A stretch of DNA of 64,000 bases from Blastococcus sp. TF02A-26. GTDB lineage: Bacteria; Actinomycetota; Actinomycetes; Mycobacteriales; Geodermatophilaceae. The DNA lies in NCBI RefSeq assembly GCF_003319125.1, contig NZ_QOHG01000015.1, positions 58,143 to 122,142 of the forward strand, in the 5' to 3' direction. The position numbers and the translations under genes are program-made. Within the stretch, counting starts at the first letter, position 1; each line of letters starts with the position of its first letter. This document shows positions 51,812 through 61,131 of the stretch, in pieces. The notes below the pieces were generated by a model. That model was not told the origin of the DNA. It worked only from the letters and a program-made list of their open reading frames with translations, and ran no database searches.

Positions 51812-53947
51812 GTGGCCCGACCCGGGCAGCGCCCCAGCGGCGCGCGCCGCGCGGCCCCGCGCAACCAGCGGCGCGACCGCCAGCCCGCCGACGTCGTGTC
51901 GGTGCTGGCGCGCGCCGTCCGCGAGGTCGAGGCGGCCGCCCAGCGGCACCGCGTGACCGCCGACGTGCGCACCAAGTTCCAGGCCATCGCGCTCATGCTG
52001 CGCGAGGAGCGGGCCCGGGTCCGGGCCGACGACACGATCGGCGACGCCCGCCGCACCGAGCAGCTCAAGCGGCTCGACGGCATCGCGACCATCCTCGCCA
52101 CCACCGCCGTCCGCGACTCCGCCCTGCTCGCGCTGCTGGCCGACGACGCCGTCGTCTCCGACGGCGCCCGGGCCCTGGCCCGGGACATGCTGCGGGCCGG
52201 CGGCGTGGAGCCGGTCGTCGAGGAGACCCCGGAGCCCGAGGTGCCCGCCGTCGCGCCCGTGCCCGAGCGCCGGGTCGTCCCGCAGTCGGTGGTGTCCCGG
52301 CAGTTGGCCAACCCGTTCCTCGCTCCCGACTTCTCCGCCGCGCGCCCGGCCCAGGTGCGGCCCCGGCGGCTGGCCGGGTGGGAGCTGCTCGAGCCGCTGT
52401 TCGCCTCCTTCGAGCGGGCCGGCGGCGGCGCACCGGCGTGCATGCCGCTGCCGGAGCCCGCGCCGCGGATCCTTCCGCCGGGCCTGGAGCTGATGCCGCA
52501 CCAGGCGCAGCTGGTCGCCGCGGCCGCCAACGGGCACCGGACCTTCCTGCTCGCCGACGAGCCGGGCCTGGGCAAGACCGCCCAGTCGCTGCTCGCGGCG
52601 GAGATGGCGCAGGCCTACCCGCTGCTCGTCGTCGTCCCGAACGTGGTCAAGACCAACTGGGCGCGCGAGGCCGGCCGCTGGGTGCCGCACCGCCCTGCCA
52701 CGGTCATCCAGGGCAACGGCGAGACCATCGACGCCTTCGCCGACATCGTCGTCGTCAACTACGAGGTGCTCGACCGGCACGTGGGCTGGATCGGGACCTT
52801 CGGCTTCCGCGGGATGGTCGTCGACGAGGCGCACTTCATCAAGAACAAGACCTCGCAGCGCTCGCAGCACGTGCTGGAGCTCTCCGAGCGGATCCGCGCC
52901 CGCACCCCGCGGCCGCTGCTGATGGCGCTCACCGGCACGCCGCTGATCAACGACATCGACGACTTCCGGGCGATCTGGCAGTTCCTCGGCTGGATCGACG
53001 ACTCCAAGCCGCTGGGCGACCTCATGGAGCGGCTGGAGGACACCGGGCTCACCCCTGCCGACCCGGCCTTCTACCCGGCCGCGCGGCAGTGCGTGATCGA
53101 CACCGGGATCGTCCGCCGCCGCAAGGTCGACGTCGCCGCGGACATCCCTGCCCGCCGCATCGCCGACCTGCCCGTCGAGCTCGACGACAAGGCCGGCCGG
53201 TCCATCCGCGCCGCCGAGAAGGAGCTGTCGCGGCGGCTGGTGTCCCGGTACGACAGCGCGCTCGCGGCGCGGTCGTCGGCCGACGACGTCGTCGGCATCG
53301 ACCGCGAGCTCGTCCGCCGGGTGGCCGGTTGGGAGCTCAAGGACACGAGCACGAAGACGACCGGCGAGAACGTGTTCAGCATGATGCGGCGGATCGGCCA
53401 GGCGAAGGCGGGGCTGGCCGCCGACTACGCCGCGCAGCTGGCCCGCAGCGCCGGCAAGGTCGTCTTCTTCGCCAAGCACATCGACGTGATGGACACCGCC
53501 GAGGAGACCTTCGCCAAGCTCGGCATCCGCTACTCGTCGATCCGCGGCGACCAGACGCCGTCGGTGCGGCAGAAGCAGATCGACGCCTTCGTCGAGGACC
53601 CCGAGGTCGCGGTGGCGGTCTGCTCGCTCACCTCCGCCGGGGTGGGGCTGAACCTCCAGGTGGCGTCCAACATCGTGCTGGCGGAGCTGTCCTGGACCGA
53701 CGCCGAGCAGACGCAGGCGATCGACCGCAGCCACCGGATCGGGCAGACCGAGCCGGTGACCGCCTGGCGGATCCTCGCCGCGCAGACCATCGACTCCCGG
53801 ATCGCCGAGCTCATCGACAGCAAGGCGGGCCTGGCGGCCCGGGCGCTCGACGGCTCCGACGAGGAGGTCTTCTCCTCGGCCGACGTCCAGCTCGAGGCGC
53901 TCGTCGCCATGCTGACCGACGCCCTGGAGGCCCGGGCGGCGGCCTGA
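51812..53947 (+). CDS. SNF2-family DEAD/DEAH ATPase
   Basis: 711 aa. AAGGAGGAGTAC before GTG 51812 makes this the start; the frame is open upstream to 51620, but without a site. A basic head and a helical region (about 30-200) precede the SNF2 core: Walker A DEPGLGKTAQSLL, DEAH box VVDEAHFIKNKTS, LTGTPL, then the C-terminal motif QTQAIDRSHRIGQT. SNF2 proteins translocate on DNA and remodel nucleoprotein; this short form lacks a zinc SWIM domain. The RNase III-like gene follows on the same strand. Confidence 0.9.
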   Translation: MARPGQRPSGARRAAPRNQRRDRQPADVVSVLARAVREVEAAAQRHRVTADVRTKFQAIALMLREERARVRADDTIGDARRTEQLKRLDGIATILATTAVRDSALLALLADDAVVSDGARALARDMLRAGGVEPVVEETPEPEVPAVAPVPERRVVPQSVVSRQLANPFLAPDFSAARPAQVRPRRLAGWELLEPLFASFERAGGGAPACMPLPEPAPRILPPGLELMPHQAQLVAAAANGHRTFLLADEPGLGKTAQSLLAAEMAQAYPLLVVVPNVVKTNWAREAGRWVPHRPATVIQGNGETIDAFADIVVVNYEVLDRHVGWIGTFGFRGMVVDEAHFIKNKTSQRSQHVLELSERIRARTPRPLLMALTGTPLINDIDDFRAIWQFLGWIDDSKPLGDLMERLEDTGLTPADPAFYPAARQCVIDTGIVRRRKVDVAADIPARRIADLPVELDDKAGRSIRAAEKELSRRLVSRYDSALAARSSADDVVGIDRELVRRVAGWELKDTSTKTTGENVFSMMRRIGQAKAGLAADYAAQLARSAGKVVFFAKHIDVMDTAEETFAKLGIRYSSIRGDQTPSVRQKQIDAFVEDPEVAVAVCSLTSAGVGLNLQVASNIVLAELSWTDAEQTQAIDRSHRIGQTEPVTAWRILAAQTIDSRIAELIDSKAGLAARALDGSDEEVFSSADVQLEALVAMLTDALEARAAA

Positions 53948-54018
53948 CCTCACCCCGTCGGGGGAAGCCCCCTTCGGCCGCGCTCAGGCGGGGGCGCCGA
54001 CCGTGCCGAGGAGTCGGT

Positions 54019-54805
54019 GTGCCCCCTGCATCCCCTCCCGGCGCCGTCCGGCGCGGGGTCTCGCCGCGCGAGGTCGAGGACGTGTCCGCGGCGCTGGGTC
54101 TGCGCACCCGGCTGTGGCCCGAGGACGCCGCCGCGCTGCTCGACCCGCGCGGGCACCGCTTCGAGCGGCTGGAGTGGCTGGGTGACTCGCTGCTGGACTC
54201 CGTGACCGCCCACCACCGCGTGCTCGACGAGCTGCGCGGTGGGCGGTGCTGTGCAGGTCGCGCCCAGGAGCACCTGGTGTCCGACCGGTCCCTGGGGGAC
54301 GTCGTCGCGGCTGCGGGGTCTGGTCGCCCTGCTGGACTGGCAGCCGAGTGCGCACCGGCAGGCCGATCTGGTGGAGGCCGCCGTGGCGGCATCCTGGCTG
54401 GCCGGCGGCTGGCAGGCGGCGCTGGAGACGGCGGCCACCCTGGTGCACCCGCCCCTCGGGGCCGACGTCGACGCGCTGCTGGGCGGCGCCGATCCCGACC
54501 TCGCTGCCCCGGCCTGCGACTCCGCGGCGTTCCGGCGACTGGCCCACCTGGGCAGCTACGTGCTGGAGGCCGCGGCCGCCGAGCACCTGTACGGTGCCGG
54601 CACGCACGACGAGGGCGCCCTGACCGCCCGACGCCGCCCGCTGCTCGCGGCCCGGTGGCTCACCCGCGGGGACCGGGCCGACGGCTGCCGGGCCCGGGAC
54701 ACCGACCACCGGCTGGACCACGTCCAGGCACGTGTCGGGCTGGAGCACCTGCGCCGGGGCGCGGAGCCGGCCGTCGAGCAGGCGCGGAGCGTCCTGGGGC
54801 TCTAG
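54019..54805 (+). pseudogene. RNase III-domain protein, frameshifted
   Basis: About 261 aa if one surplus G is removed from the G-run 54315-54318. GTG 54019 has GAGGAG ahead of it. The first frame reads RFERLEWLGDSLLDSVTAHH, the RNase III signature with the catalytic Glu and Asp. The second frame resumes with GLVALLDWQPSAHRQADLVEAAVAASWLAGGW, the second acidic pair (D and E) of the active site. It has no dsRNA-binding domain. A full RNase III domain without dsRBD resembles Mini-III. Either a recent inactivation or a homopolymer sequencing error. Confidence 0.75.
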
Positions 54806-55608
54806 GTCCGGTCGAGGACCTCGACGTCGTCGCCGAGGCCGATCTCCCCGGGCTCCTCGACCGTCGCGTAGAGGCCGAAGACGACCTTGCCGGCGTCGGG
54901 GAGGTGGGCGACCGGCGTGCTGAGCTGGGTCGCCAGCTCCCCGCGGTAGCGGACGATCGCCTTCAGGGTGTTGAAGTCGACCTCGCCGGTCTCCGGGTTC
55001 TCGTTGGTGACGACGCAGCGGGGGACCGGGCCCACGACCCGGATCGTGGCGCCGCCGAGGCGGACCCGCCGGCCCACCCAGGAGTCCTCCTCGTGGGCGC
55101 CGACGCCATCCACCTCGACCAGCATCCGGAACCGCCGGGAGTCCAGCGCCTCGCCGCCGGGGGTGACGCTGCGCAGGTGCTCGACGGTCGCCGCGGACAC
55201 GAGGGTCACCGGGTGCACGTCGACCGCGGCGCCGGGGACGTCGGTCGCGACCAGGTGTACCGGTTCGCCGACGAACTCGCTCAGCGCCGCCGACCACGGA
55301 CCCGCGACGAGGTGGCCGGGCACCGGGCGACCGTAGAAGTCGGTCACGACCGCCTCGCCCTTCTCGGTCGCCGGCCCGGTGACCGGGTCCCGGCCGGGGA
55401 TCCGCAGCGTGAGCTGCCCGCCCTCGTACTCCGCGGAGATCCGGACCAGCGGCCCGTGGTGCTTGCCGTTGAACAGGCGGTGCCGGCCGTCGACCAGGTG
55501 GAACCGCCGGTTGTCCGCCACGCCGTCGGTGGTGAGCGCGAGGCGGTCGGGGGAGTGCAGGGCGGTGCCCTTGACGGGCGTGGTCGACAGGTGGGAGACG
55601 GCGGGCAT
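54802..55608 (-). CDS. MOSC-domain molybdenum-cofactor sulfurase-like protein
   Basis: 268 aa from ATG 55608, with TTGGAG ahead of it. N-terminal beta barrel (PVKGTALHSPDRLALTTDGVADNRRFHLVDG) and the C-terminal MOSC domain (DSRRFRMLVEVDGVGAHEEDSWVGRRVRLGG then PVPRCVVTNENPETGE, with the conserved Cys). MOSC proteins pass sulfur or act on molybdenum cofactor or N-hydroxylated substrates. Four bases overlap with the RNase III gene on the opposite strand. Confidence 0.87.
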   Translation of the reverse strand: MPAVSHLSTTPVKGTALHSPDRLALTTDGVADNRRFHLVDGRHRLFNGKHHGPLVRISAEYEGGQLTLRIPGRDPVTGPATEKGEAVVTDFYGRPVPGHLVAGPWSAALSEFVGEPVHLVATDVPGAAVDVHPVTLVSAATVEHLRSVTPGGEALDSRRFRMLVEVDGVGAHEEDSWVGRRVRLGGATIRVVGPVPRCVVTNENPETGEVDFNTLKAIVRYRGELATQLSTPVAHLPDAGKVVFGLYATVEEPGEIGLGDDVEVLDRT

Positions 55609-55723
55609 GGGGCTCCAAACGGATCGGGCGTCGGGTCGACAGTAGGCAGCGGTCGCCACCGGCGTGCGTCGCCCTGCCGCGTCGCTCTGCTCGCGCTCCG
55701 CGGGGGGATGACACGATCCGGGC

Positions 55724-56566
55724 ATGTCGTCGCCGCGGGACCCGGACCAGCGGCGCGGTACGGCCTTCGTCCTCGGGGGCGGGGGAGTCCTCGGCGCGGC
55801 CGAGGTCGGGATGCTGCAGGCGCTGGTCGAGCGCGGCATCCGCCCGGACCTCGTGGTGGGCGCCTCCGTGGGCGCCGTCAACGGGGCGTTCGTCGCCGCG
55901 GACCCGACGGCGGGCGCGGTCGGCCGGCTGCGCGCCCTCTGGGAGGAGCTCGCCTCGCAGCGGGTGTTCGCCGGATCGGCGCTCGGCCGGATGGGCACCC
56001 TCCTGCGGACCCGCACGCACCTGCATCCGGGTGAGCCGCTCCGGGCCCTCCTGGCGGCGCAGCTGCCGCGGACGTTCGACGACCTGACCGTGCCGTTCCA
56101 GTGCGTCGCGGCCAGCATCGAGCGGGCGGCCGAGCACTGGTTCACCGACGGCGTCCTGGTCGACGCCGTGCTGGCCTCGTGCGCGGTCCCGGGGCTGCTG
56201 CCCCCGGTGGAGCTGGGCGGCGAGCACTACCTGGACGGCGGTCTGGTGCACAGCATCCCGGTCGGCCGCGCGGTCGCGCTCGGGGCGGGCACCGTCTACG
56301 TGCTGCACGTCGGCCGGATCGATCGTCCGCTGCGCCCTCCGACCCGGCCCTGGGAGGTCGGGACCGTGGCCTTCGAGATCGCCCGGCGCCACCGCTTCGC
56401 CGCCGACCTGGCCGCGCTGCCCGACGGGGTGACGGTGCACGTCCTGCCCGCGGGCGGCCGGCCGTCGGGCACCGCCAACCTCCGCTACCGCGACTTCTCC
56501 GCGGTGTCGGCCCGCATCGACGAGGCGCACGCCGCCGCGCGCGGGTACCTGGACCGGAGCGCCTGA
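55724..56566 (+). CDS. Patatin-like phospholipase (RssA type)
   Basis: 280 aa. The oxyanion loop FVLGGGGVLGAAEVG, the serine elbow GASVG (nucleophile Ser), and the Asp in YLDGG form the Ser-Asp dyad. Lipid A1 or acyl hydrolase activity is expected. It is followed after one base by an acyltransferase gene on the same strand; together they could remodel phospholipid acyl chains. Confidence 0.88.
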   Translation: MSSPRDPDQRRGTAFVLGGGGVLGAAEVGMLQALVERGIRPDLVVGASVGAVNGAFVAADPTAGAVGRLRALWEELASQRVFAGSALGRMGTLLRTRTHLHPGEPLRALLAAQLPRTFDDLTVPFQCVAASIERAAEHWFTDGVLVDAVLASCAVPGLLPPVELGGEHYLDGGLVHSIPVGRAVALGAGTVYVLHVGRIDRPLRPPTRPWEVGTVAFEIARRHRFAADLAALPDGVTVHVLPAGGRPSGTANLRYRDFSAVSARIDEAHAAARGYLDRSA

Positions 56567-56567
56567 G

Positions 56568-57611
56568 GTGCTGCCGCCCCGTCGCGTGCGCCGGGTCACC
56601 GGTCCGCTGCTGGTCGCCGCCCTGGTGGTGGGCGTCCTGCTGCTGCCCGTCCTCGTGCCGGCGGCCGCCGTCGCGTCGGTGTTCCTGCCGGGGCGCTGGC
56701 GCGCATTGCGGCTGCTCGGCCTGGCCCTCACCTACCTGGCGATGGAGGTGGCCGGCCTGGTGGCGGCAGGCCTGCTGTGGGTGCTCGGCGGCTTCGGCCG
56801 CCGGCTGGACACTCCGGCGTCCCGGGCGCGCCACTACACGGTGCTGCGGTTGCTGCTCGACGGCCTGATGCGGGTGGCGCGGCGGTTGTTCTCGCTGCGG
56901 TTGGTGACCGACGGCGAGTCCTGGTCACCGCTGGACGACGGCGTGCCCGGCTCGACGAACGCGATGGTGGTGCTCTCCCGGCACGCCGGCCCCGGGGACT
57001 CGTTCCTGCTCGTGCACACGCTCATGGACCGCGACCACCTGCGCCGGCCGCGGATCGTGCTCAAGGACGTGCTGCAGCTGGACCCGGTGCTCGACGTCTA
57101 CCTGAACCGGCTGCCCAACCACTTCGTCGCGAGCGACCCGCCGGCCGGGGCTCCCGGTCCCGAGGCGGCGATCGCCGACCTGGCCCGCGACCTCGGCGAG
57201 GAGGACGCGCTGCTGATCTTCCCCGAGGGGGCCAACTTCACCCCCCGTCGGAAGGTGCGCGCGGTCGAGCGGCTCCGGACCCGGGGCCTGCTGGCGGCGG
57301 TGCGCCGGGCCGAGGCGATGCGCAACCTGCTGCCGCCCCGGCCCGCGGGGGTGACCGCGGCGCTCGGTGCGGCACCGCACGCCGACGTCGTCTTCGTCGC
57401 GCACACCGGTCTGGAGCATCTGAGCACGGTGCGGGACCTGTGGCGCGGCCTGCCGCTGGACAAGACCCTGCACCTGCGCTGGTGGTTCGTGCCGGCTGCG
57501 GAGGTGCCGCGCGGCGAGGCTGAGCTGACCGACTGGCTCTACCGGTGGTGGGAGACGATCGACGACTGGATCACCGCCACCTCGGCCGTCCGGGAGCCCG
57601 ACCTGCGGTGA
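56568..57611 (+). CDS. Lysophospholipid acyltransferase (PlsC family)
   Basis: 347 aa from GTG. Two membrane helices at the N-terminus, then LSRHAGPGDSFLL (the HX4D motif), and FPEGANFTPRRK (motif III). The family transfers an acyl group from acyl-ACP or acyl-CoA to lysophosphatidate or a related glycerolipid. Starts one base after the patatin stop, so they are co-translated. Confidence 0.88.
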   Translation: MLPPRRVRRVTGPLLVAALVVGVLLLPVLVPAAAVASVFLPGRWRALRLLGLALTYLAMEVAGLVAAGLLWVLGGFGRRLDTPASRARHYTVLRLLLDGLMRVARRLFSLRLVTDGESWSPLDDGVPGSTNAMVVLSRHAGPGDSFLLVHTLMDRDHLRRPRIVLKDVLQLDPVLDVYLNRLPNHFVASDPPAGAPGPEAAIADLARDLGEEDALLIFPEGANFTPRRKVRAVERLRTRGLLAAVRRAEAMRNLLPPRPAGVTAALGAAPHADVVFVAHTGLEHLSTVRDLWRGLPLDKTLHLRWWFVPAAEVPRGEAELTDWLYRWWETIDDWITATSAVREPDLR

Positions 57612-57701
57612 CCCACGGTGAGGGGCCCTCCGCCGATCAGGTTCCGAGACTCCCTCGTGTAGGTGATGGGCCGGGCAGCGGGAGATCGTCATCCTGGCGG
57701 G

Positions 57702-57929
57702 GTGCAGTACACGGCCAGGGTCGCGCTGCTCCGGCTCGACGAGAGCCGGGCCGACGCCGCGCTCCGCAGCAACCTGCGCGAGCAGGCCGCCGGGCACGGG
57801 GAACTGCCCGACTGGTCCACCCTCGAGGTGAGCGAGCCCGTCGAGGTCGAGGGCGCGTCCGGGCACGTCTGGTACCGGTGGGGGGCGTGTGTCGAGGGTC
57901 GACCGTCGCCGCGCCGGCCGAGGGCCTAG
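57702..57929 (+). CDS. Hypothetical protein
   Basis: 75 aa from GTG 57702, starting MQYTARVALLRLDESRADAALRSNLREQ. Mixed alpha/beta content with no motif. A weak GGCGGG precedes the start. Stop is three bases from the convergent sugar porter stop. Not recognised. Confidence 0.45.
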   Translation: MQYTARVALLRLDESRADAALRSNLREQAAGHGELPDWSTLEVSEPVEVEGASGHVWYRWGACVEGRPSPRRPRA

Positions 57930-57932
57930 GGG

Positions 57933-59368
57933 TCAGCGGCTCCCGGCGAAGTCGGCGGGCCGGAAGCGGCCGTCGGACAGGCGCTTCTCGATCTGCTCCA
58001 GGCTGCGGCCGGTCAGCTCGGGCATCCGCCGGTAGAGGAAGACGAAGCCGGCGATGTTGAAGGCGGCGTACAGCCAGAAGGTCTGCCCGGTGCCGATCGT
58101 GTCGATGATGCTCAGCAGGGTGAGCGTGATGAGCAGGTTGGTGCCCCACAGCGAGGCCGACTGCGCGGCGGCGCCGGCCTCACGGGTGGCCAGCGGGTAG
58201 ATCTCCGAGCCGGTGAGCCACCCCATGAGCTGGATGCCGCCCGCGGTGAAGGCCATGAACGCGATGAGCGTCGCGATGATGTAGGGCACCTGGGCCTCGC
58301 CGTCGTTCCCGGTGACGAAGAAGGTGCCGAGCACGATCAGGGCGAGTGCGGCTCCGGGCAGGGTGATCAGGGTCAGCCGGCGGCGGCCGACGCGGTCGAT
58401 GATCGCCAGTCCGATCAGCTGGGTGACCAGGTAGGTCGCGCCCAGGGCGACGGAGACCCGCAGCGCCGCGGAGTCGGAGAAGCCGTTGTCGGTCAGGATC
58501 GTCGGCGAGTAGTAGACGATCATCTCGATGCCGGACAGCTGGGTGAAGATGGCCAGCCCGCACCCGACGACGAGCGCCGGTCGCACCCAGGGGGCCCGGA
58601 GGCCCCGCCAGCCGCGGGTGCTCGCCGTCTGCTCGGCCTCGACCAGGTCCTCGATGTCGCGCAGCTCGCCGGACACGTCGGTACCCGAGGGGCGCACGCG
58701 CTCGAGCGCCGTCCGTGCCCGGTCGTCCTGGCCGGCCTTGACCAGCCAACGCGGGCTGTCGGGGAGCCGCAGCATCAGTCCGAACATGAGGGCGCTGGGC
58801 ACGACGGCCGCGCCGATGGCCACCCGCCAGTCGACGCTCTCGGTCGCGCCGACGATCGTGGCGACGAGGATGCCGACGCCGATCGCGATCTGGAAGAAGA
58901 GCACCAGGCGTCCGCGGTACCGGCTCGGGGCGAGCCGGCCACGTACACCGGAGCGGTCTGGGTCGCGCCGCCGACGGCGAAGCCGAGCACGATGCGGGCC
59001 GCCGACAACAGCTCGGGGTTCGGTGCCAGGGACGCCCCCAGCGAGCCGACGACGAAGGCCGCGGCGACGATCAGCAGGGTCTTGTGCCGCCCGAGCTTCT
59101 CGCTGAGCCGGCTGCACACCAGGGCGCCGACGACCGCGCCGGCCAGGATGGACGCGGCGATCACCTGCTCCCAGCCGCTGCCGATGTCGAACTCGTCGCT
59201 GATCTGGAGCAGCGCGCCGGAGATGATCCCGGTGTCGTAGCCGTAGAGCAGCCCCGAGATCGCCGACACGAGCGCCACGACCACCACGGCGGAGGTGAGG
59301 CCTCCGCCGTCGTCGGGCTGTCCATCGGTACGGGGTGCAGTCGCAGGTCGGCCCTCGGTAGCGGCCAT
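57933..59368 (-). pseudogene. Sugar-porter MFS transporter, frameshifted
   Basis: About 478 aa if one lost base near 58935 is restored. From ATG 59368 the frame reads LYGYDTGIISGALLQI (sugar-porter helix 1) and ends helices 3-4 with TAPVYVA. It then drifts; the next frame gives LAPSRYRGRLVLFFQIAIGVG, the rest of the twelve helices, GRRRL, and PELTGRSLEQIE at the C-terminus. GAGCTC (giving AEL APSRYRG) became GGCTC, so one base is absent. Normally a proton-sugar symporter of the XylE/GalP type. Confidence 0.85.
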
Positions 59369-59445
59369 GAGGATCTTCCCCGTTCAGTTTCGGTGCGCGG
59401 CGCTCGCCACCGTATGACCGGAGGCCACCGACCGCCTGCTGGCCG

Positions 59446-61065
59446 TCAGAACGGTGGGGGGTCGTCCTCGGGGGCGGGTGGTCGGGCGGGGAGCACCCGG
59501 AAGGTGGTGAGTGGCAGCCCGGGCGGGCCGGTGCCCGGGGCGCGGGCCCGGTCGGCGGCGGCGCGTCGCTTCCGGTCGGTCCGGCTGGTCCGGGTGACGC
59601 CGCTGGGCGTGGTGACGGTGAGCGTTCCGTCGGCGGCCATGACGTGGCGAAAGCGGGGGGCGTGGGTCTTGAGCCGGTGGTGGCGCCGGCACAGGCAGCA
59701 GAGGTTCTCGCAGCTGGTCGGGCCGCCCCGGGCGTGCGGGACGACGTGGTCGCAGTCGGCCCGGGCTGCCCGGCGGGCGCACCCCGGATGGCGGCAGGTC
59801 CGGTCCCGAGTGCGCAGGTAGCGGACCTGTGGCGCGCTGGGCCGGTAGCGGTCGACCGCGGCCGGGACACCGAGCACCGCGCATCCGCAGATCCCGTCCG
59901 GGTGGTCGGGGCAGCCGCGCCGCGCCACCGCGCGCAGTTCGGTGTCGGCAGCGACGGCGAGCAGCGCGCCGTCGTCGTCGGTGAACGCGAAGCGCAGGCT
60001 CCCGCCGGCCGGGGGGCGCAGGCCGATGGCGTCGAGGTCGGCCAGCAGGCGACGCACGTGCGCCGTCGTGATCGGCTCCCCGTCGACGGAGGCGGTGGGC
60101 GCGGCGGTCGCGCCGGGCGGGGCGAACACGGCCGGCAGCGGGCTCCCCTCGGCGAGGAACCGGTCGGCGGTGAGGGCGGCGAGGGGGACGTCGACGGTGA
60201 GGTCGGCGGTGACCGACGGCCGGTCGGGATCCCAGGGCTGCAGGATCGAGTCGGCGACCACCCCGGCCCGCAGGACCCCGAGCGGGCGGACCTCGCCGTC
60301 CGTGGTGGCGGCGGCCGTCGCCTCCTCGTCCACCCGCCGCTTGCACGCCGCGGCCAGCTCGTGCGGCATCCGCGTGACCAGCTCGCTGATCCCGTCACCG
60401 ACCGGCCGGACGGTGACGTCGCAGCTCCGCTCGGCGTCCGCGCGGCGCTGGTCGGAGGCGGCCGCATCGCGCGCGGCGAGCTCCCTCCGGACCGCCGCCT
60501 TGAGCCGGGTGATGGACAGCTCCGGAGCGGAGGGGAGGACCGCGGCCTCGACCGCCGCGACCACCGACGGAGCGACGTCGCGCGCCTTCCAGCCCAGCTC
60601 GCCGGCGATCGCGCGTGCGCGGGGCCAGTCCAGCCGGCCGGCGTCGAGGGCGGCCAGGGTGGCGGGCAGCTTCTCGGTCAGCGCCGTGCACTGGTCGATC
60701 AGCGAGGTGGCAGCAGCCCGGGAGGCGTTGAGCACCAGGGCGAGCTCGTCGGCGAGGAACTCGCTGACCCCGGCCGGCCGATCCGGGCCGGGTGTCTGGT
60801 CGGCGTCCCGGCCGAACCGGCGGTCGGACGTATCGGGGCGGGCGGCGGCGAGCTGCGCGACCGCCTGCACGCGCAGCCCGGCCAGGATCGCCTCGGCCGC
60901 GGTGATCTGCTGCAGCAGCCGCGCGTTCTCCGCCGCGCTCCGCTCGCGGGGCAGCAGCTCCGGCAACGGCTCCGGCTCGCGCCACGGCTCCGGCTCCGCG
61001 GACTGCCGGGGCGAGGACAGCGGCACGAGGGTCACCCCGACCGCATACCGCTGCCCCGTCGCCAT
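59446..61065 (-). CDS. 13E12-family DUF222/HNH endonuclease protein, copy 2
   Basis: 539 aa from ATG 61065. DUF222 domain, then an HNH domain with CRHPGCARRA, CDHVVPHARGG and CLCRRHHRLKTH. Only moderate similarity to copy 1 (3887-5374), but the HNH region, the start context and the upstream block are shared. The product also has a longer N-terminus rich in Glu/Pro. Role unknown; possibly a mobile intron-like or selfish nuclease family. Confidence 0.9.
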   Translation of the reverse strand: MATGQRYAVGVTLVPLSSPRQSAEPEPWREPEPLPELLPRERSAAENARLLQQITAAEAILAGLRVQAVAQLAAARPDTSDRRFGRDADQTPGPDRPAGVSEFLADELALVLNASRAAATSLIDQCTALTEKLPATLAALDAGRLDWPRARAIAGELGWKARDVAPSVVAAVEAAVLPSAPELSITRLKAAVRRELAARDAAASDQRRADAERSCDVTVRPVGDGISELVTRMPHELAAACKRRVDEEATAAATTDGEVRPLGVLRAGVVADSILQPWDPDRPSVTADLTVDVPLAALTADRFLAEGSPLPAVFAPPGATAAPTASVDGEPITTAHVRRLLADLDAIGLRPPAGGSLRFAFTDDDGALLAVAADTELRAVARRGCPDHPDGICGCAVLGVPAAVDRYRPSAPQVRYLRTRDRTCRHPGCARRAARADCDHVVPHARGGPTSCENLCCLCRRHHRLKTHAPRFRHVMAADGTLTVTTPSGVTRTSRTDRKRRAAADRARAPGTGPPGLPLTTFRVLPARPPAPEDDPPPF

Positions 61066-61070
61066 GCCCT

Positions 61071-61092
61071 CACGCTAGGCCGGAGGTACGAC
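61071..61092 (-). promoter_or_regulatory. Conserved 13E12 upstream block with leaderless -10 element (copy 2)
   Basis: Plus strand reads ACGCTAGGCCGGAGGTACGA from 61072, matching the block at 5381-5400 apart from two substitutions. The gene strand has TAGCGT six bases before the ATG, exactly as in copy 1. Confidence 0.55.
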
Positions 61093-61131
61093 AGGAAATG
61101 GCCCCTGAGCAGCGACGACGCCGCTCTCGAC

